Shown here in pieces: positions 11,691 to 24,000 of a stretch of DNA of 64,000 nucleotides. The notes beneath the pieces are model-generated. The model saw only the letters and a list, made by a program, of their open reading frames with translations, was not told the DNA's origin and ran no database searches. The position numbers and the translations under genes are program-made. Positions within the stretch are counted from its first letter, which is position 1, and every line of letters starts with the position of its first letter. Source of the stretch: Diospyros lotus (Eukaryota; Streptophyta; Magnoliopsida; Ericales; Ebenaceae); NCBI RefSeq assembly GCF_014633365.1, contig NC_068352.1:17269310-17333309 (forward strand), read 5' to 3'.

Positions 11691-11957
11691 AGAAAGGAAT
11701 AAAGGCAGGGGGAGACATACGTACGTACGGACTGTCTGTGTTATGAGGAAGGAAGGAGGGAGTAGTACAAAAGCAAACATGAAAAAAAAGAGAGGCCCAC
11801 CGACACCCACATCACCATGATTCAATTCAAGTGTCAACTGTCAAACATCAACTCCTCATTTCTCCCCAGCCCCAGCCCCAACCCCCAACGCTTCCATCAC
11901 CAACACACCTAATGAACGCTCACTTGTTTGCCCCCCTCAATCCTAAATCCTGTGAAC

Positions 11958-11958
<1 letters not shown>

Positions 11959-11991
<33 letters not shown>
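11959..11991. repeat. Uninterrupted poly-C tract (about 33 C)
   Basis: About 33 consecutive cytosines followed by GGGG. It is unusual in plant DNA and also a typical place for sequencing or assembly length error. Confidence 0.9.
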
Positions 11992-11993
<2 letters not shown>

Positions 11994-12015
11994 GGTGTCA
12001 ATTACGGGTTCCAAT

Positions 12016-12340
12016 TAGAGTTGGCAAATGTTTAGTTCGGGCCGGCCGGCCTCTAACTTGACCCATTCATTTAGTTGGCCAAATTGAATTTGCCTCACGA
12101 AAGAGACAAGCAAATCGAGCTGAGTAATAGGAAACGAGGGATTAACATGACCCTATGTCCCTTGATAAATGAATCAAGACGATTGGGTCGGGCCATTTTA
12201 ATGGGCCATCTCCATTTTTGATCACCACCCTCATTTTTTATGAATTGGACCATTTTGATAGGTCAGATCGCATGCCACAAAATACTAACACGGCATGACT
12301 AATTTGTTATAGTATCGGGTCGACTCATTTGCCAATTCTA
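12016..12340. mobile_element. hAT-type MITE with degraded 8-bp TSD
   Basis: The left end TAGAGTTGGCAAATG is inverted at the right end CATTTGCCAATTCTA. Subterminal GGGCC, GGCC and GGGTCG words resemble other plant hAT MITEs. The flanks GTTCCAAT (12008-12015) and GTTTCAAG (12341-12348) match at six of eight positions, consistent with an older insertion. The length is 325 bp, with no coding capacity. Confidence 0.72.
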
Positions 12341-12348
12341 GTTTCAAG

Positions 12349-13093
12349 TATTTGAGAATGTATAAATGAGTTCTTCCAATTTAAGTTACACAAAAATAGA
12401 AACATAAAATATTTTTAATATGAAATAAAAACAAGAAAATGAGTATTTTTTTAAAAAAAATAATTGGAAAACGTTCTTGGTTTTAAAAATGATTTAGAAA
12501 CACCGAAATGAACTTCTCATTTTTGTGCTTCACTGCTTTTAGCCTTTCAAAAATAATTGAACGATGATTATAACACATTTATAATAACGAGAAATCTCAC
12601 TTTACTCGTCAAACTTATAACACCACTCTAGACTTTGAAATCTTGGAGAATCTCTCTTCCTAGTTAAATTCAACACTAGTATCATCGCATTCAATCTTCA
12701 ACATCATGGGTTCATTTTCGCCTAGATAAAACTCAGCAATTTCACCATTTTTATCACCACCCAAATCTATTTTCACTCTTGATTGGTCAATTTCACTAAA
12801 TCAAATGTGTCTCCTCATTGATTCACATCTCTACATCTCCATCAAAACCCTAAGTCAATATAAATAAGTTGTATCAGTTGATAATTATGTGAATATTTGC
12901 TTAATTAAATTGTGCAAACATGATGTGTTCCCATTTCCCATAATTATAAAACACTTTCAATTTTATATTTTTCTGTAAAAATGAATTTATCAATATTAAT
13001 AAGTCACATGATACTAGTTTTCAGGCCAATAATATGATGCAGACCATACTGACAAATGCGATTGGACCGTTGAGAAAGCAATTGAGTGAGTAA
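12349..13093. other. Non-coding stretch
   Basis: No gene, RNA or element with convincing ends was seen. The sequence has lower AT than its surroundings around 12600-12850 but no family resemblance. Confidence 0.45.
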
Positions 13094-13357
13094 GGCCATG
13101 TTTGGTTTGGTAGCTTTTTAAAACAAAGTTTATTTCTTTTTTATTATTTTTTTTGGACAAAGGAGTAAATAAAAAAAAAACCTTTACTTTATTAAAAGTA
13201 AAACCCTTTCTAATAGGATTTGCTAAAATAAAATAATAATTACATAAATAAAAAGTTTAAATATCTAAATAAAAAAAACATATAAGTAATATTTGACCCA
13301 TAAATTTTCATCAAAAAGGGCAAAGATAATTTTAGCTTGGATGAGCCAAACATGGTT
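13094..13357. mobile_element. Possible small inverted-repeat element (GGCCATGTTTGG ends)
   Basis: GGCCATGTTTGG at 13094 is mirrored by CCAAACATGG at about 13346-13355. This terminus type is common on PIF/Harbinger-like MITEs. A TAA precedes the left end, but the matching target duplication on the right is not present, so the call is tentative. Confidence 0.35.
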
Positions 13358-13735
13358 CATCCCTTTGCCCAAAATTGGAGAAGCGCAGAGGCAGGGGTTT
13401 ATTCAAATTCAAGTAAAGTTTGTACCAGCACAAGTGCTGCAGTGCCCACGTGAGCCTCTGCCACATTTGCTTTGCAATGAATCTCCCTCACATATTATAA
13501 TAATAATATAATTAAATAATATATTTCGGTACCATGAAATTTTTTTAATAAAATATTTTTTTGTGTATTTTCTTTAAAAAATAATATTTAAATTCATAAT
13601 TTTAAAATAGCAACTAATTTCTTAAACAATTTTATTATTTTATCAATACTCAGTTTATTTAATAATTTATTTTAAAAAATTAAAAAATAAACCATCACCG
13701 TCAAACTCAACTTATTAATTTTTTATATAGATAAC

Positions 13736-13975
13736 ATTGATAGACCATACTATTAGTATTTTATTGGCTACACCATAGATTACATAATGTATTTTAAATG
13801 ATAAAAATATTTCTCGCATCTCAGTGTCTCATCGCTTCGTGTCGCCTCACCACCTCAATTTATCACTTTAGATAAAGAATATTTTAAACATTTTAACTAT
13901 ATTATGTAGTCTATAATATAACCGGTGATGTGACAATAATATTTCACTAACACTAATTGTCATTGCTTATGGTAT
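13736..13975. mobile_element. Possible palindromic MITE
   Basis: The left half (ATTGGCTACACCATAGATTA, then TACATAATGTATTTTAAATG) is loosely inverted in the right half (TTTTAACTATATTATGTAGT, then CCGGTGATGTGACAATAATA). No clear target duplication was found. It is non-coding. Confidence 0.4.
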
Positions 13976-14317
13976 CTATATATTTAAATATAATAATAGA
14001 ATTAAAGTAGTCTTCCGTTAGTCAAATAAGATGTTGGGTGATGGATCTAAAGACCAATTTGTCATGTCAATAATTGGTCTCTGTCAATTAAAAAAATAAA
14101 AATCTACACATATTGCATACAAAGGCAAATTAGTCTTTTATCTTATATTTACAACCATCAAAATTTAAGATTTAGAGTTTACATACACAAGAAAAGAAAC
14201 TCAATTGATATCGTATGCATGAATGTTGAGTTACCAAATGTTGTTCTTTGATGATAGACGGTGAAGAAGTATTGATAGCATTTTATTTTATATTTTAGGT
14301 AGTGTTTGTTATCTAAG

Positions 14318-14351
<34 letters not shown>

Positions 14352-16729
14352 ATATTACAAGTAAAAAGTATATGATAAAAAATGCGACCAAATATCTCAA
14401 CCAACCAACAAAAATAAAAGCACTTGTAGAATCTGTCAGAAAATATAATAAAACATTTTTGGAATTTGGAATTTATGTCAAGCAAATTAAAATGCTCAAA
14501 CTTGGCTGAACTCTGTATATATATATATATATATATGCATTTGGCAATTTCTATTATGTCAAATCATCATCTATACTAAGCAAGCATTGTTGCTTTGTTG
14601 AAGCCTATTTCCATGATCTCTTTCTCCCCCAACTTAAATGCTTCTCTATGCCAATCATCAACCAAATTACTAATTTATACTAAAATTTTATCTTATAGAA
14701 GAGAATATGGCCCTAAATGGTAATGCTTGTTGTGGACTTGGAGTTTTGATATTTTGCGAATTATTCATATTTCTATAATTTTATCTCTCTCATTTTTCTC
14801 CCCTCCAATCTCTCCTTGTCTTATCGTTGATGTCGATGAACCTCGTCGCTACCATTGCCGATTCCATCAAAGCTTGTAGTTGCCATCACTTATGAGTCCG
14901 TCAAGTTGAATCGATTATCACTAGTTGTTGGCAATTTTAGCAAACCCATCATCAACACTAGCAATGAGTTCATCACTAGTTAGAACTCTTTATCGGTGAG
15001 GGTTCAAATCAATTGTAACTTTTTATTTTTTTTTTTGTTTATTTTTGTTAAATTTAGTTTAAATAAAATTTAGTTTAATCACAAAAGATTTCCATGTAAA
15101 AGGATCGTTTAACAACTAAACCCTAAATTTAAATCACAAGGAATCTCCATGTAAATAGTCCAATTCATACCAGATTTGGTACAATTTACTGTCTATATAA
15201 ATATATATTGATATTTTTGTTAAATAAACAATATATAGCTCTAAACATACCTATATATAAACAATAAATGAATGAGTTTGTTTATAAACATGAACAAACT
15301 TATTCATAAACATAAATGACATGACACATACCCATATTTGAGCTCAATTCGCTTATTAAACAAGTTTAAAAATTTTATTCATTTTCATTCAATTAATTAA
15401 TAAATAAATATAAATTGAGTTTATTCATGAGCTATTCAAAGAGTTCACTGGTTTTACACCCCTACATGTCATTTATCTATGTAATTAGGAATTCACTTGC
15501 CAACTGACAACGCGATACCAATTGGATTTCTTTCTTTTTTTTCTTTCTCTTAAGTTTTCACGAAACTTCAGATAAATTGACCAAACACCCTCTCCAACTT
15601 TAGTCATTTGACCTAAACACATCTCTAATCAATTTTTAAACATTCAAAAATTAATCATGATGCCCACCTAAACTTGGGCTCTTTAAGTGTTACGGCCAAT
15701 TTTAGAAGGAACATTTTGGTATCTATTTTCTTTGGATCTATAAGGGTTAGTAGGATAGTCAATAAATTCAAAAATCCTTAATAAGAAAAATCGTATAGAC
15801 TTAGGTCCACCTAAAGATTTCTTAATCAATCATTTATATAATGTGACCTAATTTTCAATATTGATGATATTTCTTTCAAGATAGGAATTGTAACATGGTA
15901 GCCTCAAGTTGTGCTTAGCATGCTTATCCTTTCATAAGCTCAGAGAAATAATTTTTGACATGAAATTTCTTTTGCTAAAAAAAACAAAAAACAAATTGAC
16001 AAATAATACAACTGATTTTGAAATCTTTTATGAAAATAGGCATTTTTCAAATTCATCACTTTTGAAGGCATTTATTAGGAATTTTAACACAGGTTTCAAC
16101 ATCAACATCATTACTTAAGTAACACACTTATCACTAATCTATGCTGCACACAAACGTTGAAACAGAGATTTTTCTAAAAAAATAAACATAAATAGGGTCT
16201 GAAACAAGAATGAGAATCGTTTTAAATACGTTTTCGGAAACGGACAAACGGCTCCTCCAAGAAGTTTCCATGCAACATAGTCACTAATAACAAATGTAGA
16301 AATAGAGATTACCTTATCTTCTTCATTTCTTCTAAGCATATGTTTGAACAAAAGCAATAGCAACGTTGTGTTAGAAGGATAATGATAATCAACAAATTTT
16401 CGTAAAGAGTATTTTCAAAAGCTTAAAACATATTTTCGTGAATAAATATGCTACAGAGAAATTTGTGATTTTGACAAAGTAGATTTGAGATAACCCAATC
16501 CATATCAACATCTATTTTAACATATGATCATATAAATAAAAATATTTAGTCCCTTGATCATAAATAATATCATCAAAGTAAAAAAAAATAAAAAACAGTA
16601 TCAGTAAGATATGTCTTCCTTAACATTGAAATTCTTATGATGACTTTGCATCACTCTTGATGATTAAGCCACAAATAAGAGCATCTGTTTTAATATCACT
16701 TCTAAGTTACCTTTAAGTGCAAAATATCA
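13976..16729. other. Long intergenic stretch without a gene
   Basis: AT-rich DNA with AT-dinucleotide runs at about 14320-14341 and 14516-14536. A short CG-richer patch at 14800-14960 and possible hAT-end-like text near 15460 (ACACCCCTAC) could not be bounded. Short frames within it (for example 15909-16118 and 16139-16363) have no recognisable domain. Confidence 0.45.
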
Positions 16730-18910
16730 CTTCTAAGTTACCTTTATGAGTGTGCACTTAAGAGGGGGGGGGGGGGGGGGGTGGTTTGAATTGTGTAATT
16801 TAAAAAAAAATCATAATTTTGAAATTTATGTATAAACACTAATTTTGAGTAAATTTATATCCAAACAAAAACTGTTGTTGAGAATAATAATTAATAATGA
16901 TAAACATTTGTGATTTCAAATTTCATATTTCATTGAAAAATAGTTATGCTTGAAATGTAAAGACATGCAACAAGTGAAAATCAAATGCAAAAGGAAATAA
17001 GAAGCACTCACAAGACACAACATTTATAATACTTCAACCAAAAGATTTATATTCACTACCTTGATTTTTCGTCAAGAATTTTAAAGACTCCATTAAAAGA
17101 ATATATTTTCAAGGGATCAATTATAATTCTTACACAATTTTTACAGGATTAGGTTCAAGTAAAACATCAATTTTTATAAGTTAAACTGAAGCCTCAACTT
17201 TTTAAAGCTAAATTAGAATATCTGTTTTTTCAACTTCAATAATAACCTCTACTTTTATGGAGAAAGCAACAATCTTACGCACCTTTAATGGGATGAGATA
17301 GAACTTTTACAACTACTTATTGAAAGAATAATTAAATAGTAAGCTTTCAACAAGAAGTATCCCTCTAAGAATAAGAAACAAGGCTCATGAAGATTTATAT
17401 AAGAAGAGTGTAAAGAATAAGAATTAATCACTCCACTCTCTTGATGTTTGTTGGTTTTGAAAAAAGAATTAATGTGTGGCACAACCAGACAAAGACTCAA
17501 GCTGAATCAAGGCTTTGGAAACACTTGCAAAAGTGCCCGTAGAAACACAACTTTAGCTTAAGATGACTAAGAATGAGCAGTTTGATCTCGTGTAGCTTAT
17601 GACCTTTTTATAAAAATTTCGAGTTCTTGAATTGAATGTTTGTTACCTACAATTCTCAATAGCTTCTCTAATTTGACTAATAACAGTTAAGTTTGTTTAC
17701 AAAATTACATATAAAATGATAAATCTTCTTGCACAATATATGTAACATATTTTTCATTCTATCTTAAGAGAAAGTAATCAAACCGCATAAAATAATGAAA
17801 GAAAGATCAAACGATTGAAATTGTCATTTTTAATCACTCTGTGTTATGGTTAATTAACGACTATAATTTTCAATTTTGTCACACAGATACTCGAGTGAAA
17901 AAATTAGCACATACTTGAGTGGATTTAATAGGTAGTCAATTGAGCATAAACTTTATTCGATTGTATGAAACACTCGATCAATTACTTTTTAGATTACAGA
18001 GACTAACTCTCTATTTAAACAATTTCACTCGATTGAATCACACTGTATACTTGATTGTGTGATAACACTTACATGAATACTAGATCAATCTCAATCAATT
18101 GATCATTCTTGGTACTCGATTGAATCATGTCATCACTCGAGTATTTAATACTTGATAGTTCAGTTAAAAGATGAGACACAAAGACCTGATATATGCTCTT
18201 TACAAACAATTCAACTATAGTATTAAGCTTACCCAACTAGAAAGAAAAATACTCGATTGACCATAAATTTCAGTTGATTACTATCAAGGAAGTGATACCT
18301 AACACTATGCAACTTATCTACCATTCGATTGGAAGAATCTTTTAATCGATTGAACATACAAGTATTGAGATAATTTGATATTATAGCTCATTTATTCACT
18401 TGATTCCTTAAATAGTTTCCTCGATTGATGAATGAGATAGATGAATACACTTTTAAGTACTCAATCGAAGATTGATAGAGAGATATTAAGATTGACAAGT
18501 AGATACTTGATTTATTTTTTCAATGCTTACTAAAATACTATATTATAGTAAGTCTAAAATATTTTTCTACTTGATTACTAATACATGAACACTTGAGTGA
18601 TGGTTTGAAAGTTTGCTAAGTCTAATTTTCACATTATATTCACTCGATTAACAAAAGATTCAAATCAAGTATATTATTAAAATTCTTGATTTAATTACAA
18701 AAGCTCAGTTAATTATGAGATACATTATGAATTAAAGTATTTCATTAATATTAAATGATCAGCATCATCATCAAAACATCATTAATATATTAACTCAATA
18801 CATCATAAATGGAAAAAATGTAAATATTAGATTAAATATATAAATATAATAAATATTTGCACTATTACCTAAAAATTTGTGTACACTGGACTCATTCAAG
18901 AAGGTTTTTC
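16730..18910. mobile_element. Unclassified repeat region with a field of CTCGATTGA-like motifs
   Basis: It opens near an 18-G run (16764-16781) and a text AAGACACAACATTTATAATA at about 17015, similar in style to the AGACACAAGAATTTATAGTG text at 49260. From about 17890 to 18680 a short word close to ACTCGATTGA, with variants ACTTGAGTG, ACTCGAGT, ATCAATTGATC and CTCAATCGA, recurs about 20 times in both orientations at irregular 20-60 bp spacing. Such short-motif fields occur in the subterminal regions of some plant DNA transposons, but no terminal inverted repeat or duplication was found. The function is unknown. Confidence 0.45.
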
Positions 18911-19449
18911 CTACTTTACTTTGCAGACTCATCTTGAGCTTTTATCCTCACTATTTGATATGAATAAAATTTATTTTTAATTTTAATTTTTTTATATTTG
19001 CAAAAATAAATAAATTTCAATTCATAGAATTGAATTTCGTGTAATTCAATTATACCAACCAAATTCTATCTCTTTCTCCGCTATTGATCTTCTTCGTTGT
19101 TGTCGTCGACACTCACCAGTTTGATTGATGTCATTGTTGGAAATTGCAAGTCAAGTCTTTTTGGGTATAACTTTATTCTATTACTTTATTTTATTTATAT
19201 TTAGTTTTTGAAATTGTTGAATATAATATATTTAATTAATTCCAAATTGCAATGTTAATTTTCAACTTTAATATATATGTATATTTTGCAAAATATACAA
19301 TATGTATATATATTTTTTGTAACAAGTATTTTTGTCTTCACTTTAACAACGTTTTTATATTATGGGTATTGTTGGAAATATGAGCAAATGAAATTAACTT
19401 CAATTCTTTCAACAATAAAATTATGAATTTCAATTGAACTCTATATTTT
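18911..19449. other. Non-coding stretch
   Basis: AT-rich sequence with nothing recognisable. Confidence 0.45.
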
Positions 19450-20335
19450 AAAGGGTAAATTGCAAATAATACCCTTTGAGATTTGGCGAAATTACAAGAA
19501 ATCTCTTAATGTTTGAGAAATGGCAATGATCACCCTTATTTTAAATAAAGGGATAAAATGATCAATTTATCTTTTATTTTTTCTCATTTCTTTTCATATT
19601 AAAAAACAATTATGTGGAAACCCACTAGCTTCATCGCCAACGAATGGGGATGAAACCCAGATTTAGGTTAAAGAAGAAAAAGAAGAAATCTAAATTTGGG
19701 CTTATCACCATTGGTTCAAGAAGATGAAGAGAAAAAATAAAATAAAATAAGATAAAAAAATGAGAAGAAAGATAAAAAGTTGATAATAGATATAGGTTCA
19801 TTGCTCGACATGTGGGGATGAACCTTGGGCGATGAACTTAGATTTGGATTGAAGAAGAAGAACCTAGATCTTAGTTTGAGAAGAAAAAAAAAAAAGAATA
19901 AAAAGAAGAAGTTAGCGATGAATATAAATTTGGATTTGAGAAAATTGGATAAAAGAGGAAAAAGAAGAAGAAGAAGTTGGTGATGAATTTGTATCTGGGT
20001 TTAAGAAGAGAGAAAAATAGAGAATATGAGAAGAAGAAAATGAATATAAAAAATAGAAGAAAAAGAAAAAAGAGAGAAACATTTATTAGTATTGTCATCA
20101 ATTTGAAAAAAGAGAAAGAAAAGAAGGATTTGAGGAGAAAGAGAAACAAAAATAAAAAATGAGAAAAAAAAGTGTTTAAATACAATAATATTTTAATTTT
20201 TTTAATATTTAACGAGAGTTAATTAACAGTACATAGATTGTAATCTAACATTAAATCTCAAAAGTACTCTCTATATTTTCTTAAATATTAGTGATTACTT
20301 TCTCAAGATACCACCGCGTAAAATTTTTCCTCTTT
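19450..20335. mobile_element. Possible non-autonomous Mutator-like element with purine-rich interior
   Basis: The left end GGGTAAATTGCAAATAATAC, continuing CCCTTTGAGATTTGG, is loosely inverted at the right end (CTCAAGATACCACCGCGTAA then AATTTTTCC). The interior 19670-20165 is a long GAAGAA/AAGAAAA-rich strand that produces lysine-rich and phenylalanine-rich frames without domains. The class is inferred from end wording, and no exact 9-bp duplication was established. Confidence 0.45.
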
Positions 20336-20601
20336 TGAATTATGTTATTCTAAATATAAAAATTATAAAAAAATTATAATAAATTGATGATAATGATATT
20401 TTTTATTTTTTATAAAAAAATTATAATAAATTGAGAGTTGTCAATTAAGTCAATCACTAAAGTTATTAATTTGCATGGTTAAAAGGTTAACGTCAAATTG
20501 ATTGTTTTAAAGACTTTGCTCCAAATTATTATATAAAAAACTTGAAAATTAGTTAAAATAATAAATTTATTTTATTAAGAGAAATAATCCTTTTGCTCCT
20601 A

Positions 20602-20695
20602 TGGGCCGAGTTAGTCGGCCTAATTATGGCGGTCCAGAAGGTATTTTAATGGCAGTAATGATATCATTTATTTCGTCGGCCCATGGGAAGGCCCA
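20602..20695 (+). promoter_or_regulatory. Site II-type TGGGCC/GGCCCA cluster of the COQ3 promoter
   Basis: TGGGCC occurs at 20602-20607 and GGCCCA at 20678-20683 and 20690-20695, all within 190 bp of the chosen ATG. Site II elements of this wording are known in plant promoters of nuclear genes for mitochondrial and ribosomal proteins (TCP-factor sites). No clear TATA box is seen. The position fits the product, but the regulatory role is inferred. Confidence 0.5.
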
Positions 20696-20789
20696 CGAAA
20701 TTCCAGTTTATTTTCCAGTTTCTGTTCGCTGCTGGTCGACTCGCCTGAGCTCCGTCTTCGTTTACTTCCCGATCTCTTCTTTTTCGACC

Positions 20790-21082
20790 ATGGCTTTTCC
20801 GGGGCTTCTGAGAAACGGCTGCCGCCGCATTCTCCGTCACGTACGGACGAGCCCTAACCCTAATTATTCTCCATCCAAGCGGTTGGATTTGGCAGCTTCT
20901 CAAAAAGCCCTATTTGCAAGATGTTACTCCGAGGGTGTTGCTTCTCAACCGGTTCCAATCGATCCCTCGTTACCCGAAAGCCCTAACACCGATACGAAGA
21001 TTGTTAGTCGGACTTCAATTTCCTTGAGTTCTTCTCTGAATGAACCTGAGCTCGCTAAATTCGCCGCCATTGCTGAAACTTG
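20790..21082 (+). CDS. COQ3: COQ3 coding exon 1 (targeting peptide and N-terminus)
   Basis: It runs from the ATG in ACCATGG to the first two bases of the Trp codon in AETW. The donor is GTCCGT at 21083. It encodes the mitochondrial presequence and the helix before the conserved WWD. The intron is phase 2. CCCTAACCCTAA, a telo-box-like word, lies inside the exon near 20852. Confidence 0.9.
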
Positions 21083-24000
21083 GTCCGTGTAGTTTTTTTG
21101 ATTTTTTTTATTTTCTTTTACTCTATGATTCTTCTGTTTTGTTGCGCTTTAAACGGTTGGGCGAAAAGAAGAATAACAATTTGTAGTAATAGAACATAAA
21201 TCGAAGATTGCGATTGCGTGTTTTGTATACATGTTATCATATTTCCCAAATTATTTCACGTTTGTTCAACTGTGAAGCACTCTTTGTCCACACTTTCCCT
21301 TTTCTTTTTAGCATTTTGTCGTTTGGGGCATAGTTACCAGGAACATGGTACGTTCCACGCCATGGTATGGGAACAAGTATAGGGGATGTCAGTATGCCAA
21401 TATTGTGGTACGGAAATGGTAGGCAGGCTTAATTCGTTTGTTATTTCTGGTCGTGGTACAATTTATAAATGTACTCAAGTCAAAATTAGATAAATTGATA
21501 CTTCGCTATTATAGAAGTTGGCTTGTTTTGTTTTGAATTCTTTTCTATGTTCTTGCATAACTTGTAGAATGAAGAATCTTATGCAAAATATTAGGTTTGA
21601 GTATATTTCTAAATGGAATAAAATATGGAAGAAAAATAGACATGCATTATTTTCTCTAATTTTCTTGGAAAATTATTTTGAATTTAAGTTTGTTTCCTAG
21701 TTTTTTTTATATTGTTTTAAATAAACTCATGCACTACTTGAGATCCCCATTCATGGGGATCTAGATCATGTTACTTGTGATCTTGGGACACAAAAGAATC
21801 ACAAATCTAAACGTGTGATCCAGATTGCAGTTACAAGGGGGTAGGAGGGAATTCGATAAATATGGTTTGGGGCACAGAAGGATTCCTGTTAGGAGATGGG
21901 GCTTGTAAAATCCTTGATAATGGGTAGAAAATGGCCCTTTTCATTCTCTCCCCATGTTTTTGTTGATCCCTTAGAGCTCCAAGTGATAACCGTTTGAGAA
22001 GTCATGGTACTAGGTCATGTATATTTCTTTTTTTCTGTTTAATCATTGCATTTACATGCTTTTGTGAAAGAGAAAAGATATATGAGTTAAAATGTTCTGC
22101 TGTTTCATGTGTTGCCAATGTGCATGGTGAACGAGATAAATTGTGGATGCAGATCTTTCCAAATTACTTCGTATATCATGTAGCCATCCATGGAGTTCAA
22201 ATGAGTTGGAATTAAAAAAAAATTAAATCTAATGTTCTATTAATTTTTAGGATATGTGAGCTTCATTTTTTGGATTGCCCATAATAATAGGAAATAAGAA
22301 AGGAAAAGACCATTCATATTCCTTCCTAATTTTGGGCACTTCTCAAAGTCCTAATTTTTCACCTAGTTACTTTGGCTGTGTTGGTTTATGTTATTTGAGT
22401 TACTAATCATAACTAGATGGAGTGTGCCATTTCCACAGCATTGGAGAAATTACACGTTATTGAACTTATAGTGAACCTTGACACAATTATGGTGCCTATG
22501 AGGAAATACATAATATGAGCCCATTTTTATATGTAATTAGGTGGGACGCTGATGGACCGTTCAAGCCATTGCACGCAATGAATCCAACAAGATTAGCTTT
22601 TATCCGCTCTACTCTCTGCAGGCATTTCAGGTGTTTTGCTTCTTGCTTATTTTCTTCTTTTGTTTTTTGCTCTTTTTATCACTTTCTATTTCATGGGTTC
22701 TTGTGACATCATTTTAAACAATAATGCATCTACCATCACTAGATTTCTGAATAAATTGACTGTGAGATATTGTTTGTGGAAGAAGGGTTGCACAAAAGCC
22801 AAATGTTTAGGGGATGGAGGGATACCAATCAAAAACCTAAAGTAAATTTCATACGATTATTATGCTACTAAAATATTCTCCAATATTGTGTTCAATTATA
22901 ACTTTGTTTTTTTGTCTTGTTTCGTTATGAAAAGAATAATCAATTTAGATGCAGAATGTATTTTTATTTTCCCCATTTTTGGATAAATAAAAAAGGTACA
23001 CTCGCCTTGATTCTACAGTTATAGTGAAGTTATTAGTTGATCTCCTCTCCGAAACAACACCCATGTGCTCTTCCATAGAAATCATAACCACCTATAACTA
23101 AGGACAAATATCTCTAACAGAAAGGAAAAGAAAATTACAAACACTACTCTTGGAATCTGACAAATTTCCCCCCACATGAAATGTTTCTTGTCCCCAAAAA
23201 ACTTATTACGATTGAGCTATTGTTCCTTTATCCGATTTTGGCTGGCTCTCTGTCACAACTCAAGGGTAGTTAGAAGGGTATTATTGTAATAAGGTTGTAG
23301 TAATTAGTAGGAGGTATTTTGTGAGTTGTTAGGAGCACATGGGTGCTATTTTCCAGATTTCATTTAGTGTTGAATAGCCTATAAATAGGCCCTAGTATGT
23401 AGAGAAAACTATGTTGAAATAACATAGTGAATTCATATTTTCCCTCCTTACTTTCTCCCTCTCATTCTTCCTAATTTTCTCTCATTTCTTTTGATTTCTG
23501 CTGTATATCTCCCTCCAATTCTTCTCCATTTGTCTCCCGATTCCTTCCTAGACCCTAGCTAAATCCTAGGGTCGTGATATTTGGTATCAGAGCCGATGAT
23601 TCTCGGTTGTGAATTGGAAGTCGTAGCAATTGACTAAGGCGATTCCACAGCAAATTCAGACGATAGATTGAGGAATTGATCGAGGCAGTAGGTTTGGAGA
23701 TTTGAAGTAGTGATTTCTGATGCTTAGTGGCGGATTAATTTCCAACAGTCCTGGATGCAATTCTGGTGACTAGAAAATTAATCAGAGCAAAAGCACTTCG
23801 GGCTAGGAGTTGGAGACGAAGCGGCTAGGTGAGTTCCTACAATGATTTCGAGAGAATCTGAAGGTAGTTCAGGGTGAAGCGGTTGGAAGTGGATCATAAG
23901 TGATCGCCGACGGAGACTGAAACGGAGTGATCAACTTCAGGAGGTGATTAAATTTTAGGAGAATCCTTTAGAACATTGATTTTGTGGACCTGGGCAATTT

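Noticed and set aside
11831..12061. Proline-rich frame
   Set aside because: It is generated by the poly-C tract and CCCAGCCCCAGCC repeats.
19871..20185. Phe-rich 104-residue and Lys-rich 61-residue frames
   Set aside because: They are the two strands of a purine-rich GAAGAA/AAAAAG stretch inside a probable transposon.
20601..20789. Upstream in-frame ATG of COQ3 (63 extra residues)
   Set aside because: It lies in the promoter-like site II zone. The ATG at 20790 has a better context and begins a typical mitochondrial presequence.
20664..20903. Minus-strand frame opposite COQ3 exon 1
   Set aside because: It is a shadow of the GC-richer exon.
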